From positions 3,143,787-3,207,786 of the forward strand of contig NZ_VKKS01000001.1 in NCBI RefSeq assembly GCF_019402645.1: a DNA stretch of 64,000 nt, written 5' to 3'. The translations under genes were made by a program, and so were the position numbers. This DNA comes from Morganella morganii. Lineage in GTDB: Bacteria; Pseudomonadota; Gammaproteobacteria; Enterobacterales; Enterobacteriaceae. Under the pieces are notes generated by a model. That model was not told the origin of the DNA and ran no database searches. It worked only from the letters and a program-made list of their open reading frames with translations. Positions 56,293 through 64,000 of the stretch are shown here, one piece after another; the stretch's first letter is position 1, and each line of letters begins with the position of its first letter.

Positions 56293-58113
56293 TTAATCTT
56301 TGCTGCGGTGTGCGCGTTTGCGGTCGTTTTCAGTCAGGTGGCGTTTACGCAGACGGATAGACTTCGGCGTTACTTCCACTAATTCGTCATCATCGATAAA
56401 TTCTAACGCCTGCTCCAGGGTTTTCTCGATAAACGGAGTCAGTGTGGTTGCTTCATCTGTACCGGATGCACGCATGTTAGTCAGTTTCTTACCGGTCAGG
56501 CAGTTAACTGTCAGGTCGTTTGAACGTGAGTGAATACCGATGAGCTGGCCTTCATACACTTCAGTACCGTGACCGACAAACAGCTTACCGCGATCCTGGA
56601 GGCTGTACAGTGCGTAAGCAACTGCTTTACCCTGGCCATTGGAAATCATCACACCGTTCTGACGGCGGCCGATCTCACCCTGTTTAACATCATCATAGTG
56701 ACTGAATGTTGCATACAGTAAACCGGTACCGGAAGTCATCGTCATGAATTCAGTACGGAAACCGATCAGACCACGGCTCGGGATGCTGTAATCCAGACGT
56801 ACACGACCTTTGCCATCCGGCATCATGTCACGCAGTTCGCCTTTACGTTCACCCAGAGCTTTCATCACATCACCCTGATGCTGCTCTTCGATATCCAGAG
56901 TTACCTGCTCGAACGGCTCCTGTTTGCGGCCGTCGATGTCGCGGAAGATAACGCGCGGACGGGATACCGCCAACTCAAAACCTTCACGGCGCATGTTTTC
57001 AATCAGAACAGATAAGTGCAGCTCACCACGGCCTGATACACGGAATGCATCCGGGTCTTCAGTTTCTTCAACACGCAGTGCCACGTTGTGAACCAGTTCT
57101 TTCTTCAGACGGTCAAGGATCTGACGGGAAGTGACATATTTCCCTTCTTTTCCGCAGAACGGTGAGGTGTTAACACAGAAATACATGCTGACTGTCGGTT
57201 CATCAACTGCCAGTGGTTTTAATGCTTCAACACAGCCGGTGTCACAGATAGTATCAGAGATATTCAGCTCACCCAGACCGGTCAGCGCGATGATATCACC
57301 GGCTTCCGCGACTTCAGCTTCGATACGATCCAGTCCTAAATGTCCGAGAACCTTACCGATTTTACCGTTACGGGTTTTACCTTCCGCATCGATAACAGTT
57401 ACCTGCTGGTTTGGTCTGACTTTACCACGCTTGATGCGGCCAATCCCGATAACACCTAAATAGTTGTTGTAATCGAGCTGGGAGATCTGCATCTGGAACG
57501 GGCCGTCGAGGTCAACCTGAGGCGGCTCAACGTACTTAACGATAGCTTCGTACAGCGGAGTCATGTCATCCGCCATATCGTTATAATCAGTACCCGCGAT
57601 ACCATTCAGCGCAGACGCGTAAATGATCGGGAAATCGAGCTGCTCATCGGTTGCGCCGAGGTTGTCAAACAGGTCAAACACCTGGTCGATAACCCAGTCA
57701 GGGCGTGCACCCGGACGGTCAATTTTGTTGATAACAACGATTGGTTTCAGACCGTTTGCAAACGCTTTCTGAGTAACAAAGCGGGTCTGCGGCATCGGAC
57801 CGTCCATCGCATCTACCAGCAGCAGTACGCTGTCAACCATAGACATCACACGTTCTACTTCACCACCGAAATCGGCGTGCCCCGGGGTGTCAACGATGTT
57901 GATGTGATAGTCGTTCCACGTAATCGCGGTATTTTTTGCCAGAATAGTAATGCCGCGCTCTCTTTCCAGATCGCCGGAGTCCATTACACGCTCTTCCGGT
58001 TTTGAACGCTCATCAAACGTACCGGACTGCTGTAATAATTTATCGACCAGCGTGGTCTTGCCATGGTCAACGTGAGCGATGATGGCAATATTTCTTAATT
58101 TCTCGATAGACAA
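56293..58113 (-). CDS. typA: Ribosome-dependent GTPase TypA/BipA
   Basis: A 606-residue translational GTPase (E. coli 607). G1 is [16 protein letters not shown]2 lies in [15 protein letters not shown]3 [16 protein letters not shown]4 [11 protein letters not shown]. The EF-G-like domains III and V and the BipA-specific C-terminal domain follow (TRGEL-type segment [16 protein letters not shown]). It aids 50S assembly and is needed at low temperature. Divergent from glnA, as in E. coli. Confidence 0.98.
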   Translation of the reverse strand: MSIEKLRNIAIIAHVDHGKTTLVDKLLQQSGTFDERSKPEERVMDSGDLERERGITILAKNTAITWNDYHINIVDTPGHADFGGEVERVMSMVDSVLLLVDAMDGPMPQTRFVTQKAFANGLKPIVVINKIDRPGARPDWVIDQVFDLFDNLGATDEQLDFPIIYASALNGIAGTDYNDMADDMTPLYEAIVKYVEPPQVDLDGPFQMQISQLDYNNYLGVIGIGRIKRGKVRPNQQVTVIDAEGKTRNGKIGKVLGHLGLDRIEAEVAEAGDIIALTGLGELNISDTICDTGCVEALKPLAVDEPTVSMYFCVNTSPFCGKEGKYVTSRQILDRLKKELVHNVALRVEETEDPDAFRVSGRGELHLSVLIENMRREGFELAVSRPRVIFRDIDGRKQEPFEQVTLDIEEQHQGDVMKALGERKGELRDMMPDGKGRVRLDYSIPSRGLIGFRTEFMTMTSGTGLLYATFSHYDDVKQGEIGRRQNGVMISNGQGKAVAYALYSLQDRGKLFVGHGTEVYEGQLIGIHSRSNDLTVNCLTGKKLTNMRASGTDEATTLTPFIEKTLEQALEFIDDDELVEVTPKSIRLRKRHLTENDRKRAHRSKD

Positions 58114-58431
58114 AGACTTGTACCGTTTTCGTTAATGGATGGGAATTACGTCACAGATAGCATTCTTTTCAACAACGCCCATCTATGGTGTAGATGTTTG
58201 GTGGTATTTTACACGTTCTCTGAGGCAAGTGAAAGAAGTGTGATACATCTCACTTAAAAAATAAATGATTATAAAACATAGAGATAAAATTCATCCTGCC
58301 ATTTTTTTACAAAATCAGCGGCGCATACCACGCTCAGCGACGAATTCAGAGGGGCATATCATAAACCTATTCAGGATAAAAGAGATACTTTTTTTGCTGT
58401 TGCGGCCGGTAAACAATAGCACTGCCCTGAT

Positions 58432-58448
58432 TGCACCATAATAGTGCA
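58432..58448. promoter_or_regulatory. NtrC-binding site 1 upstream of glnA
   Basis: TGCACCATAATAGTGCA matches the 17-nt NtrC (GlnG) enhancer TGCACY-N5-RGTGCA. Centre about 152 nt upstream of the probable glnA start of transcription. Confidence 0.85.
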
Positions 58449-58475
58449 TCCCGGCACCGCAAACCGAATCCGAAA

Positions 58476-58492
58476 TGCACTGTTATGGTGCA
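58476..58492. promoter_or_regulatory. NtrC-binding site 2 upstream of glnA
   Basis: TGCACTGTTATGGTGCA, 44 nt (about four helical turns) downstream of site 1, so two NtrC dimers bind the same face of the DNA. Centre at about -108. Confidence 0.88.
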
Positions 58493-58564
58493 ATTTACCG
58501 CGTTTCCGCTATCCTTATTTGAGTAACCCGCTGCTGTAACACGGTTTACACCCTTTTAAAAAAG

Positions 58565-58582
58565 TTGGCACGCTTTTCGCTT
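58565..58582 (+). promoter_or_regulatory. Sigma-54 promoter of glnA (glnAp2)
   Basis: TTGGCACGCTTTTCGCTT has the GG-N10-GC spacing of sigma-54 promoters (GG 58567-58568, GC 58579-58580) and nearly equals E. coli glnAp2 (TTGGCACAGATTTCGCTT). Start of transcription is expected near 58592, 84 nt before the glnA ATG. Activated by NtrC-P when nitrogen is limiting. Confidence 0.92.
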
Positions 58583-58675
58583 TATATTTATCAAGCAATG
58601 TGAGAACCGCAATCAGTGTCCCTCAGGGTGACCACCAGAGGATTGACGGAACATCCCAAACCAGGAGATCTGAAT

Positions 58676-60085
58676 ATGTCTGTTGAACATGTATTGACCA
58701 TGATGAAAGAGCACAACGTTAAATTCGTGGACTTACGCTTTACCGATACCAAAGGCAAGGAACAGCATGTATCGATTCCTGCTCATCAGGTAGATGAAGA
58801 TTTCTTCGAAGACGGGAAAATGTTCGACGGTTCCTCAATGGCCGGCTGGAAAGGCATCAACGAATCCGACATGGTACTGATGCCGATTGCGGAATCCGCC
58901 CTGATCGACCCGTTCTTTGAAGTCCCGGCACTGGTTCTGCGCTGTGATGTGTTAGAGCCGAATACCATGCAGGGTTATGACCGCGACCCGCGCTCTATCG
59001 CCAAACGTGCCGAAGATTTCCTGCGTACCAGCGGTATTGCTGATACCGTCCTGTTCGGGCCTGAGCCTGAGTTTTTCCTGTTCGATGATATCCGTTTCGG
59101 TGCGGATATCTCCGGTGCTTACTATCATATCAATGATATTGAAGCAGCCTGGAACACCGGTACCGTCTATCCGGAAGGCAACAAAGGCCACCGTCCGCGC
59201 GTGAAAGGTGGTTATTTCCCGCTGCCGCCGGTCGATTCCTCACAGGATCTGCGTTCCGAAATGTGTCTGATTATGGAAGAAATGGGTCTGGTGGTGGAGG
59301 CACATCACCACGAAGTCGGTACTGCCGGCCAGAACGAAATCGCTACCCGCTTCAATACCATGACGCTGAAAGCAGACGAAACCCAGATGTACAAATATGT
59401 GGTGCAGAATGTGGCGCACCGCTACGGCAAAACCGCGACCTTTATGCCAAAACCGCTGGTCGGTGATAACGGCTCCGGTATGCACTGCCATATGTCTCTG
59501 TCAAAAGACGGCGTTAACCTGTTCTCCGGGGATAAATATGCCGGTCTGTCAGAAATGGCTCTCTATTATATCGGCGGGATCATCAGACACGCCCGTGCTC
59601 TGAATGCCTTTACCAACCCGACCACCAACTCCTACAAACGTCTGGTGCCGGGCTATGAAGCACCGGTCATGCTGGCCTACTCCGCCCGTAACCGCTCGGC
59701 ATCAATCCGTATCCCGATTGTATCCGGCGCGAAAGCCCGCCGTATTGAAGTCCGCTTCCCTGACCCGGCAGCTAACCCGTATCTGGCCTTTGCGGCACAG
59801 CTGATGGCCGGTCTGGACGGTATCATCAATAAAATTCATCCGGGCGATGCCATGGATAAAAACCTGTATGACCTGCCGCCGGAAGAAGCGAAAGAAATCC
59901 CGACTGTCGCACCGTCTCTGGGCGATGCACTGGATGCGCTGGCAGCTGACCACGAGTTCCTGGTACGCGGCGGTGTGTTTACCGAAGATGCGATTAACAC
60001 CTATATCGACCTGCTGCGCGCCGATGTTCAGCGCCTGAATATGACGCCGCATCCGGTTGAATTTGATATGTATTACAGCGTGTGA
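58676..60085 (+). CDS. glnA: Glutamine synthetase
   Basis: A 469-residue type I glutamine synthetase, the same length as E. coli GlnA. Signature [12 protein letters not shown] near residue 52, active-site [15 protein letters not shown] and [17 protein letters not shown], and the adenylylation site Tyr398 ([14 protein letters not shown]), so activity is controlled by GlnE as in enteric bacteria. I start at ATG 58676 ([19 protein letters not shown]) with AGGAG 10 nt upstream; an ATG-like frame start 60 nt further up lies in the leader. Two NtrC sites and a sigma-54 promoter drive it. Confidence 0.99.
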   Translation: MSVEHVLTMMKEHNVKFVDLRFTDTKGKEQHVSIPAHQVDEDFFEDGKMFDGSSMAGWKGINESDMVLMPIAESALIDPFFEVPALVLRCDVLEPNTMQGYDRDPRSIAKRAEDFLRTSGIADTVLFGPEPEFFLFDDIRFGADISGAYYHINDIEAAWNTGTVYPEGNKGHRPRVKGGYFPLPPVDSSQDLRSEMCLIMEEMGLVVEAHHHEVGTAGQNEIATRFNTMTLKADETQMYKYVVQNVAHRYGKTATFMPKPLVGDNGSGMHCHMSLSKDGVNLFSGDKYAGLSEMALYYIGGIIRHARALNAFTNPTTNSYKRLVPGYEAPVMLAYSARNRSASIRIPIVSGAKARRIEVRFPDPAANPYLAFAAQLMAGLDGIINKIHPGDAMDKNLYDLPPEEAKEIPTVAPSLGDALDALAADHEFLVRGGVFTEDAINTYIDLLRADVQRLNMTPHPVEFDMYYSV

Positions 60086-60157
60086 TTCTGATAGTGCTGC
60101 TGTTTGGCAGTACTCAGAGTGACAGGCTCCGGTTTATTTTGTTGCCGTGAAGCACTT

Positions 60158-60184
60158 GACCCGCCGTTGGGCGGGTCCTTTTCT
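60158..60184 (+). terminator. Partial terminator between glnA and glnL
   Basis: GACCCGCC-GTTG-GGCGGGTC (60158-60177) followed by CTTTTCT. As in E. coli it should limit but not stop readthrough from glnA into glnLG, keeping the regulators scarce compared with the enzyme. Confidence 0.85.
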
Positions 60185-60202
60185 CCTGCGGGGTAAATAT
60201 GC

Positions 60203-60224
60203 TACAATGCACCAAATTGGTGCA
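60203..60224 (+). promoter_or_regulatory. glnL promoter with overlapping NtrC operator
   Basis: TGCACCAAATTGGTGCA (60208-60224) is a perfectly symmetric NtrC site that overlaps TACAAT (60203-60208), the -10 of the local glnL promoter. NtrC bound here represses glnL transcription, so the operon is autoregulated while nitrogen is plentiful. Confidence 0.85.
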
Positions 60225-60239
60225 AAGAGGTGGATAACA

Positions 60240-61289
60240 ATGAACCCGGATAACAAACCGCAGGCAGAACAGCTCCTTGATTCACTGATCAACTGCGTCC
60301 TGCTGCTGGATAATGCTCTGATTATCCGTTACGCCAACCAGTCGGCCATGCAGTTATTCGCCCAGAGTGCCCGTAAACTCACCGGCACACCGCTTCCTAT
60401 TCTGTACAGCTACCTTTCCCTCGATACCGCCACATTGCAGGCCACACTGGCAGAAGGCCACAGCTTTACTGACAATGATGTGACCCTGGTGGTGAATAAC
60501 CAGATGCACGCTCTTTCGCTGAGTGCCCAGGCAGTATCCGGAGATTTTATTCTGCTGGAACTGACACCCCTCGACAGTCACCGGCGCATTACCCAGGAGC
60601 AGTTACAGCAGGCACAACAGGCCGCCGCCCGTGATCTGGTACGCGGACTGGCGCACGAAATCAAAAACCCGCTCGGCGGGCTGCGCGGCGCGGCACAACT
60701 GTTATCCCGCGCCCTGCCGGATCCGTCACTTCAGGAATACACACAGGTCATTATCGAGCAGGCTGATCGTCTGCGGGTACTGGTTGATCGCCTTCTCGGC
60801 CCCCAGCATCCGGGCCGGAAAAGTATGCAGAGTATTCACCATGTGGCGGAGCGGGTTTTTCAGCTCATCAATCTGGAAAAACCGGACAATATCACGCTGG
60901 TCAAAGATTACGACCCCAGTTTGCCGGAGTTATCGCATTATCCTGACCAGATCGAGCAGGTTATCCTCAATATTATGCGCAATGCTCTGGAAGCCCTGCA
61001 CACCGCAGGCGGCACCATTATTCTGCGCACCCGCACAGCATTCCGGGTGATACTGCACGGTGAGCGTTACCGGCTGGCTGCCAGGATTGATATTGAGGAC
61101 AACGGCCCGGGCATTCCGCCGCATATCCTGGATACCCTGTTTTACCCGATGGTCAGCGGTCGTGAAGGCGGCTCCGGGCTGGGTTTATCCATCGCCCGTA
61201 ATCTGATAGACCAGCATAACGGAAAAATAGAATTCAGCAGCTGGCCGGGCCACACCTTATTTTCACTTTATCTGCCAATCCGTCAGTAA
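60240..61289 (+). CDS. glnL: Nitrogen regulation sensor kinase NtrB
   Basis: A 349-residue cytoplasmic histidine kinase/phosphatase, the same length as E. coli NtrB. An N-terminal PAS domain (about 10-110) leads to the dimerisation helix with phospho-acceptor His139 in [13 protein letters not shown]. The ATPase part has [10 protein letters not shown] (N box), [14 protein letters not shown] (G1) and [17 protein letters not shown] (G2). It phosphorylates or dephosphorylates NtrC under PII control. ATG 60240 is preceded by AGAGGTGG; it lies 154 nt after glnA and glnG follows after 18 nt. Confidence 0.98.
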   Translation: MNPDNKPQAEQLLDSLINCVLLLDNALIIRYANQSAMQLFAQSARKLTGTPLPILYSYLSLDTATLQATLAEGHSFTDNDVTLVVNNQMHALSLSAQAVSGDFILLELTPLDSHRRITQEQLQQAQQAAARDLVRGLAHEIKNPLGGLRGAAQLLSRALPDPSLQEYTQVIIEQADRLRVLVDRLLGPQHPGRKSMQSIHHVAERVFQLINLEKPDNITLVKDYDPSLPELSHYPDQIEQVILNIMRNALEALHTAGGTIILRTRTAFRVILHGERYRLAARIDIEDNGPGIPPHILDTLFYPMVSGREGGSGLGLSIARNLIDQHNGKIEFSSWPGHTLFSLYLPIRQ

Positions 61290-61307
61290 GCCTGTTGAGG
61301 AGGTCAT

Positions 61308-62762
61308 ATGCAACCGGGAAAAATCTGGGTCGTTGATGATGACAGCGCGATCCGCTGGGTGCTTGAGCGCGCACTGAGCAGCGCCGGTTATGCCTGTGTC
61401 TGTTTTGACAATGCTGAAAATGTACTGGCGGCACTGGGCAGCGGACAGCCGGACGTATTGATCTCCGATATCCGGATGCCGGGTATGGACGGCTTGTCTC
61501 TGCTGGCGGCAGTCAAACAGCATAACCCTCTGCTGCCGGTGATTATTATGACCGCCCATTCCGACCTGGATGCTGCTGTAAATGCTTACCGGCAGGGCGC
61601 ATTTGATTATCTGCCGAAACCCTTTGATATTGATGATGCAGTCACGCTGGCTGCCCGTGCCCTGGAGCATTACCGTGAACAACATATGCCGGTGCGGCAG
61701 GAAGCGGCCTCCGACCCGGTATCCGGTATTATCGGTGAATCCCCCGCGATGCAGGAAGTATACAGAGTGATAGGCCGGTTATCCCGCTCTTCCATCAGTG
61801 TGCTGATTAACGGCGAGTCCGGAACCGGGAAGGAGCTGGTGGCTCACGCTCTGCACCATCACAGCCCGCGTGCGGATGCGCCGTTTATTGCCCTCAATAT
61901 GGCGGCAATCCCGAAAGATTTGATTGAGTCAGAACTCTTCGGCCATGAAAAAGGCGCTTTCACCGGTGCATTACAGGTTCGGCAGGGGCGTTTTGAGCAG
62001 GCTGACGGCGGCTCGCTGTTTCTCGATGAAATCGGTGATATGCCGCTCGATATTCAGACCCGGCTGCTGCGCGTGCTGGCGGAAGGTCAGTTTTACCGCG
62101 TCGGCGGCTATGCGCCGATAAAGGTGGATGTGAGAATTATTGCCGCAACCCATCAGGATCTGGAGCGGCTGGTGACGGAAGGCAAATTCCGTGAAGACCT
62201 GTTTCACCGCCTGAATGTTATCCGCATGCAGTTGCCGCCGCTGCGGGAACGGCCGGGGGATATTCCGCGTCTGACCCGCCATTTTCTGCAAAAAACAGCA
62301 AAAGAGCTGAGAACAGAAGCAAAAACCCTGCATCCGGAGACCGAAAAATTACTGATGCAGTTGCCATGGTCCGGTAACGTCCGCCAGCTGGAAAACGTCT
62401 GCCGCTGGCTGACTGTGATGTCCGCCACTCAGGAAGTGCTGCCGCAGGATCTGCCTGCCGACCTGGCAATGACCGCGGCCGGAGAACACATCCGTTATGA
62501 AAACAGTTATGACCCGGCCGCCGGCAGCTGGGACCAGCAGCTGGCGCAATGGGCGGATGCACAGTTACGGGCCGGAAAAACAGACCTGCTGGCGGACGCC
62601 CTGCCGCTGTTTGAACGCACACTGTTACAGTGCGCGCTGAATTACAGTAGCGGACACAAACAGGATGCCGCACGCCTGCTGGGCTGGGGACGCAATACGC
62701 TGACGCGGAAACTGAAAGAGGCCGGGATTGATGATACCGCATCAACCCCGGAAACAGATTAA
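61308..62762 (+). CDS. glnG: Nitrogen regulator NtrC
   Basis: A 484-residue sigma-54 activator (E. coli 469). Receiver domain with phospho-acceptor Asp54 ([11 protein letters not shown]), then the AAA+ domain with Walker A GESGTGKE, the sigma-54-contacting GAFTGA loop, Walker B FLDEIGDM and the R-finger region [19 protein letters not shown]. The C-terminal Fis-like helix-turn-helix reads [20 protein letters not shown]. The tail is about 15 residues longer than in E. coli, the surplus lying between the AAA+ domain and the HTH. Its stop overlaps that of the convergent hemN by 2 nt. Confidence 0.98.
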   Translation: MQPGKIWVVDDDSAIRWVLERALSSAGYACVCFDNAENVLAALGSGQPDVLISDIRMPGMDGLSLLAAVKQHNPLLPVIIMTAHSDLDAAVNAYRQGAFDYLPKPFDIDDAVTLAARALEHYREQHMPVRQEAASDPVSGIIGESPAMQEVYRVIGRLSRSSISVLINGESGTGKELVAHALHHHSPRADAPFIALNMAAIPKDLIESELFGHEKGAFTGALQVRQGRFEQADGGSLFLDEIGDMPLDIQTRLLRVLAEGQFYRVGGYAPIKVDVRIIAATHQDLERLVTEGKFREDLFHRLNVIRMQLPPLRERPGDIPRLTRHFLQKTAKELRTEAKTLHPETEKLLMQLPWSGNVRQLENVCRWLTVMSATQEVLPQDLPADLAMTAAGEHIRYENSYDPAAGSWDQQLAQWADAQLRAGKTDLLADALPLFERTLLQCALNYSSGHKQDAARLLGWGRNTLTRKLKEAGIDDTASTPETD

Positions 62763-64000
62763 ATCACGCGGGAGAACTGACGCTGCCGCATCTGGTTGCG
62801 CAGATAAGTATCAAAACACATACAGATATTACGGATAAGCAGGCGTCCGCGCGGCGTAACCACCAGGGCATCATCGCGGATCTCAACCAGACCGTCATCA
62901 GCCATCGGCTGTAATAATTGCAGATCTTCGGCGAAATGAGTTTTAAAATTCAGGTTGTACTGCTTTTCAATCTGCGCATAATCCAGCCGGAAATTACAGA
63001 TCAGTGCCTTAATCACATCACGGCGCAGGCAATCTTCCTCAGTCAGCACCAGACCACGGCACAGCCCGTTACCGCGCTCTTCCACCTGAGCATACCAGGT
63101 TTTCAGGTCTTTCCGGTTCTGGGCATAGTGGTCACCCAGCATACTGATCGCAGAGACACCAAAGCCCAGTAAATCACACTCTTCATGGGTGGTGTACCCC
63201 TGGAAATTGCGGTGCAGGATTCCGTTATTCTGCGCGACAGCCAGCTCATCATCCGGTTTGGCAAAATGATCCATCCCGATAAACTGATAACCGCTGCCGG
63301 TCAGGTTTTCAATCGTCTGCTGTAAAATCGTCAGTTTCTGCTCTGCGGAAGGCAGATCCTCATCTTTGATTTTCCGCTGGGCGGCAAACAGGTTCGGCAG
63401 ATGGGCATAGTTAAAGACACTCAGGCGATCCGGCGACAACTCCGCCACCCGTTTCAGGGTAAAGGCAAAACTCTCCGGGGTCTGTTTCGGCAGCCCGTAA
63501 ATCAGGTCAATACTGACGGATTCAAACCCGGTCTCACGGGCGCGCTCCACCAGCGCAAAAATTGTGGCTTCATCCTGCTCACGGTTGACTAGGCGCTGCA
63601 CTTCTTTATTGAAATCCTGTACACCCATACTCAGGCGGTTAAATCCTTCCGTCCGCAGATGGTTGATAACATCCAATCCGATTTCACGCGGGTCGATTTC
63701 AATGGAAAGTTCGGCATCCGCCGCAAAATGAAAATGCTGACGCAGCATACCGGTCAGGCGGCTGATTTGTACTTTATCGAGATAGGTCGGCGTACCGCCG
63801 CCCCAGTGCATCTGATGCACTTCGCGTCCGGCAAACAGTGGCGCACGGGCGGCGATTTCTTTCTCCAGCACAGCCAGATATTCATTCGCTTTATGTTTCT
63901 GCCGGGTGACTAATTTATTACAGCCGCAGAAGTAACATAGTTTATGGCAGAACGGGATATGCACATATAACGACAGCGGGCGCTCCGGATAGCGGTTTGC
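62759..64000 (-). CDS. hemN: Oxygen-independent coproporphyrinogen III oxidase, 5' truncated by window edge
   Basis: 413 residues to the C terminus are visible; the frame runs off the window at 64000 (start of a full-length protein of about 457 residues is outside). Radical SAM cluster: PFCHKLCYFCGC with CxxxCxxC, then GGGTPTYL, EIDPREIGLDV and MGVQDFNKEVQRLVNREQDE. HemN oxidatively decarboxylates coproporphyrinogen III to protoporphyrinogen IX in heme synthesis without O2. The tail RLLIRNICMCFDTYLRNQMR matches E. coli HemN. Convergent with glnG, overlapping it by 3 nt (62759-62762). Confidence 0.98.
   Translation of the reverse strand, partial: ANRYPERPLSLYVHIPFCHKLCYFCGCNKLVTRQKHKANEYLAVLEKEIAARAPLFAGREVHQMHWGGGTPTYLDKVQISRLTGMLRQHFHFAADAELSIEIDPREIGLDVINHLRTEGFNRLSMGVQDFNKEVQRLVNREQDEATIFALVERARETGFESVSIDLIYGLPKQTPESFAFTLKRVAELSPDRLSVFNYAHLPNLFAAQRKIKDEDLPSAEQKLTILQQTIENLTGSGYQFIGMDHFAKPDDELAVAQNNGILHRNFQGYTTHEECDLLGFGVSAISMLGDHYAQNRKDLKTWYAQVEERGNGLCRGLVLTEEDCLRRDVIKALICNFRLDYAQIEKQYNLNFKTHFAEDLQLLQPMADDGLVEIRDDALVVTPRGRLLIRNICMCFDTYLRNQMRQRQFSRVI

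Overview
The window is chromosomal DNA of a gammaproteobacterium of the order Enterobacterales. Gene order follows the 79-88 min part of the Escherichia coli map in blocks (engB-spf-polA, dsbA-srkA-yihD-mobAB, rlmJ-gor, yhjD/yhjJ/pdeK/dppABCDF, glyQS-tag, yidQR, yicG-gmk-rpoZ-spoT-trmH-recG-gltS-xanP-yicH, yihX-dtd-fabY, typA-glnALG-hemN). The blocks are joined differently than in E. coli. Base composition near 50% GC, the presence of ERIC-type repeats and the accessory genes fit Morganella (Morganellaceae) best. This genus assignment is an inference, not something I could test.

Layout. 1-4983: 3' end of engB, a two-gene module resembling the Tse2 toxin and Tsi2 antidote, Spot 42 RNA (minus strand), a second peptide deformylase, ERIC-like repeats, and polA with DnaA boxes upstream. 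5330-8563: dsbA, srkA, yihD, and a fused mobA-mobB gene. 8773-9742: orphan hdeB and idi. 9743-16530: an AT-rich leader and a complete ecpABCDE pilus operon without ecpR. 16543-26484: gor, rlmJ, two small envelope genes (DUF1090 protein, lipoprotein), yhjD, an unusual operon (secreted lyase-family protein, tautomerase, serine hydrolase), yhjJ, and a pdeK/hmsP homologue that has lost both its GGDEF and EAL domains. 26675-32414: dppABCDF. 32849-36182: a divergent two-partner secretion pair (TpsB transporter, very short TpsA) around tRNA-Pro(TGG). 36224-42055: glyS, glyQ, tag, a possible small minus-strand gene, yidQ, yidR. 42194-53781: yicG, gmk, rpoZ, spoT, trmH, recG, gltS, xanP, yicH. 53798-54007: nested palindromic repeat. 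54015-64000: fabY, dtd, yihX, typA, the nitrogen-control operon glnA-glnL-glnG with its NtrC and sigma-54 sites, and hemN running off the end.

How the genes work together. Most are housekeeping: replication and repair (polA, recG, tag), translation (glyQS, tRNA-Pro, def, rlmJ, trmH, dtd, typA), stringent response (gmk, rpoZ, spoT), redox and folding (dsbA, srkA, gor, hdeB), cofactors (mobAB, hemN, idi) and nitrogen and peptide uptake (gln, dpp, gltS, xanP). The variable content sits between these blocks. The items most worth a second look are the Tse2/Tsi2-like pair at 332-934, the MIO-motif-less secreted lyase operon at 21153-23882, the short TPS pair at 32849-36182, the regulatory-domain-only PdeK at 25777-26484, and the small minus-strand transcription unit at 39968-40213.
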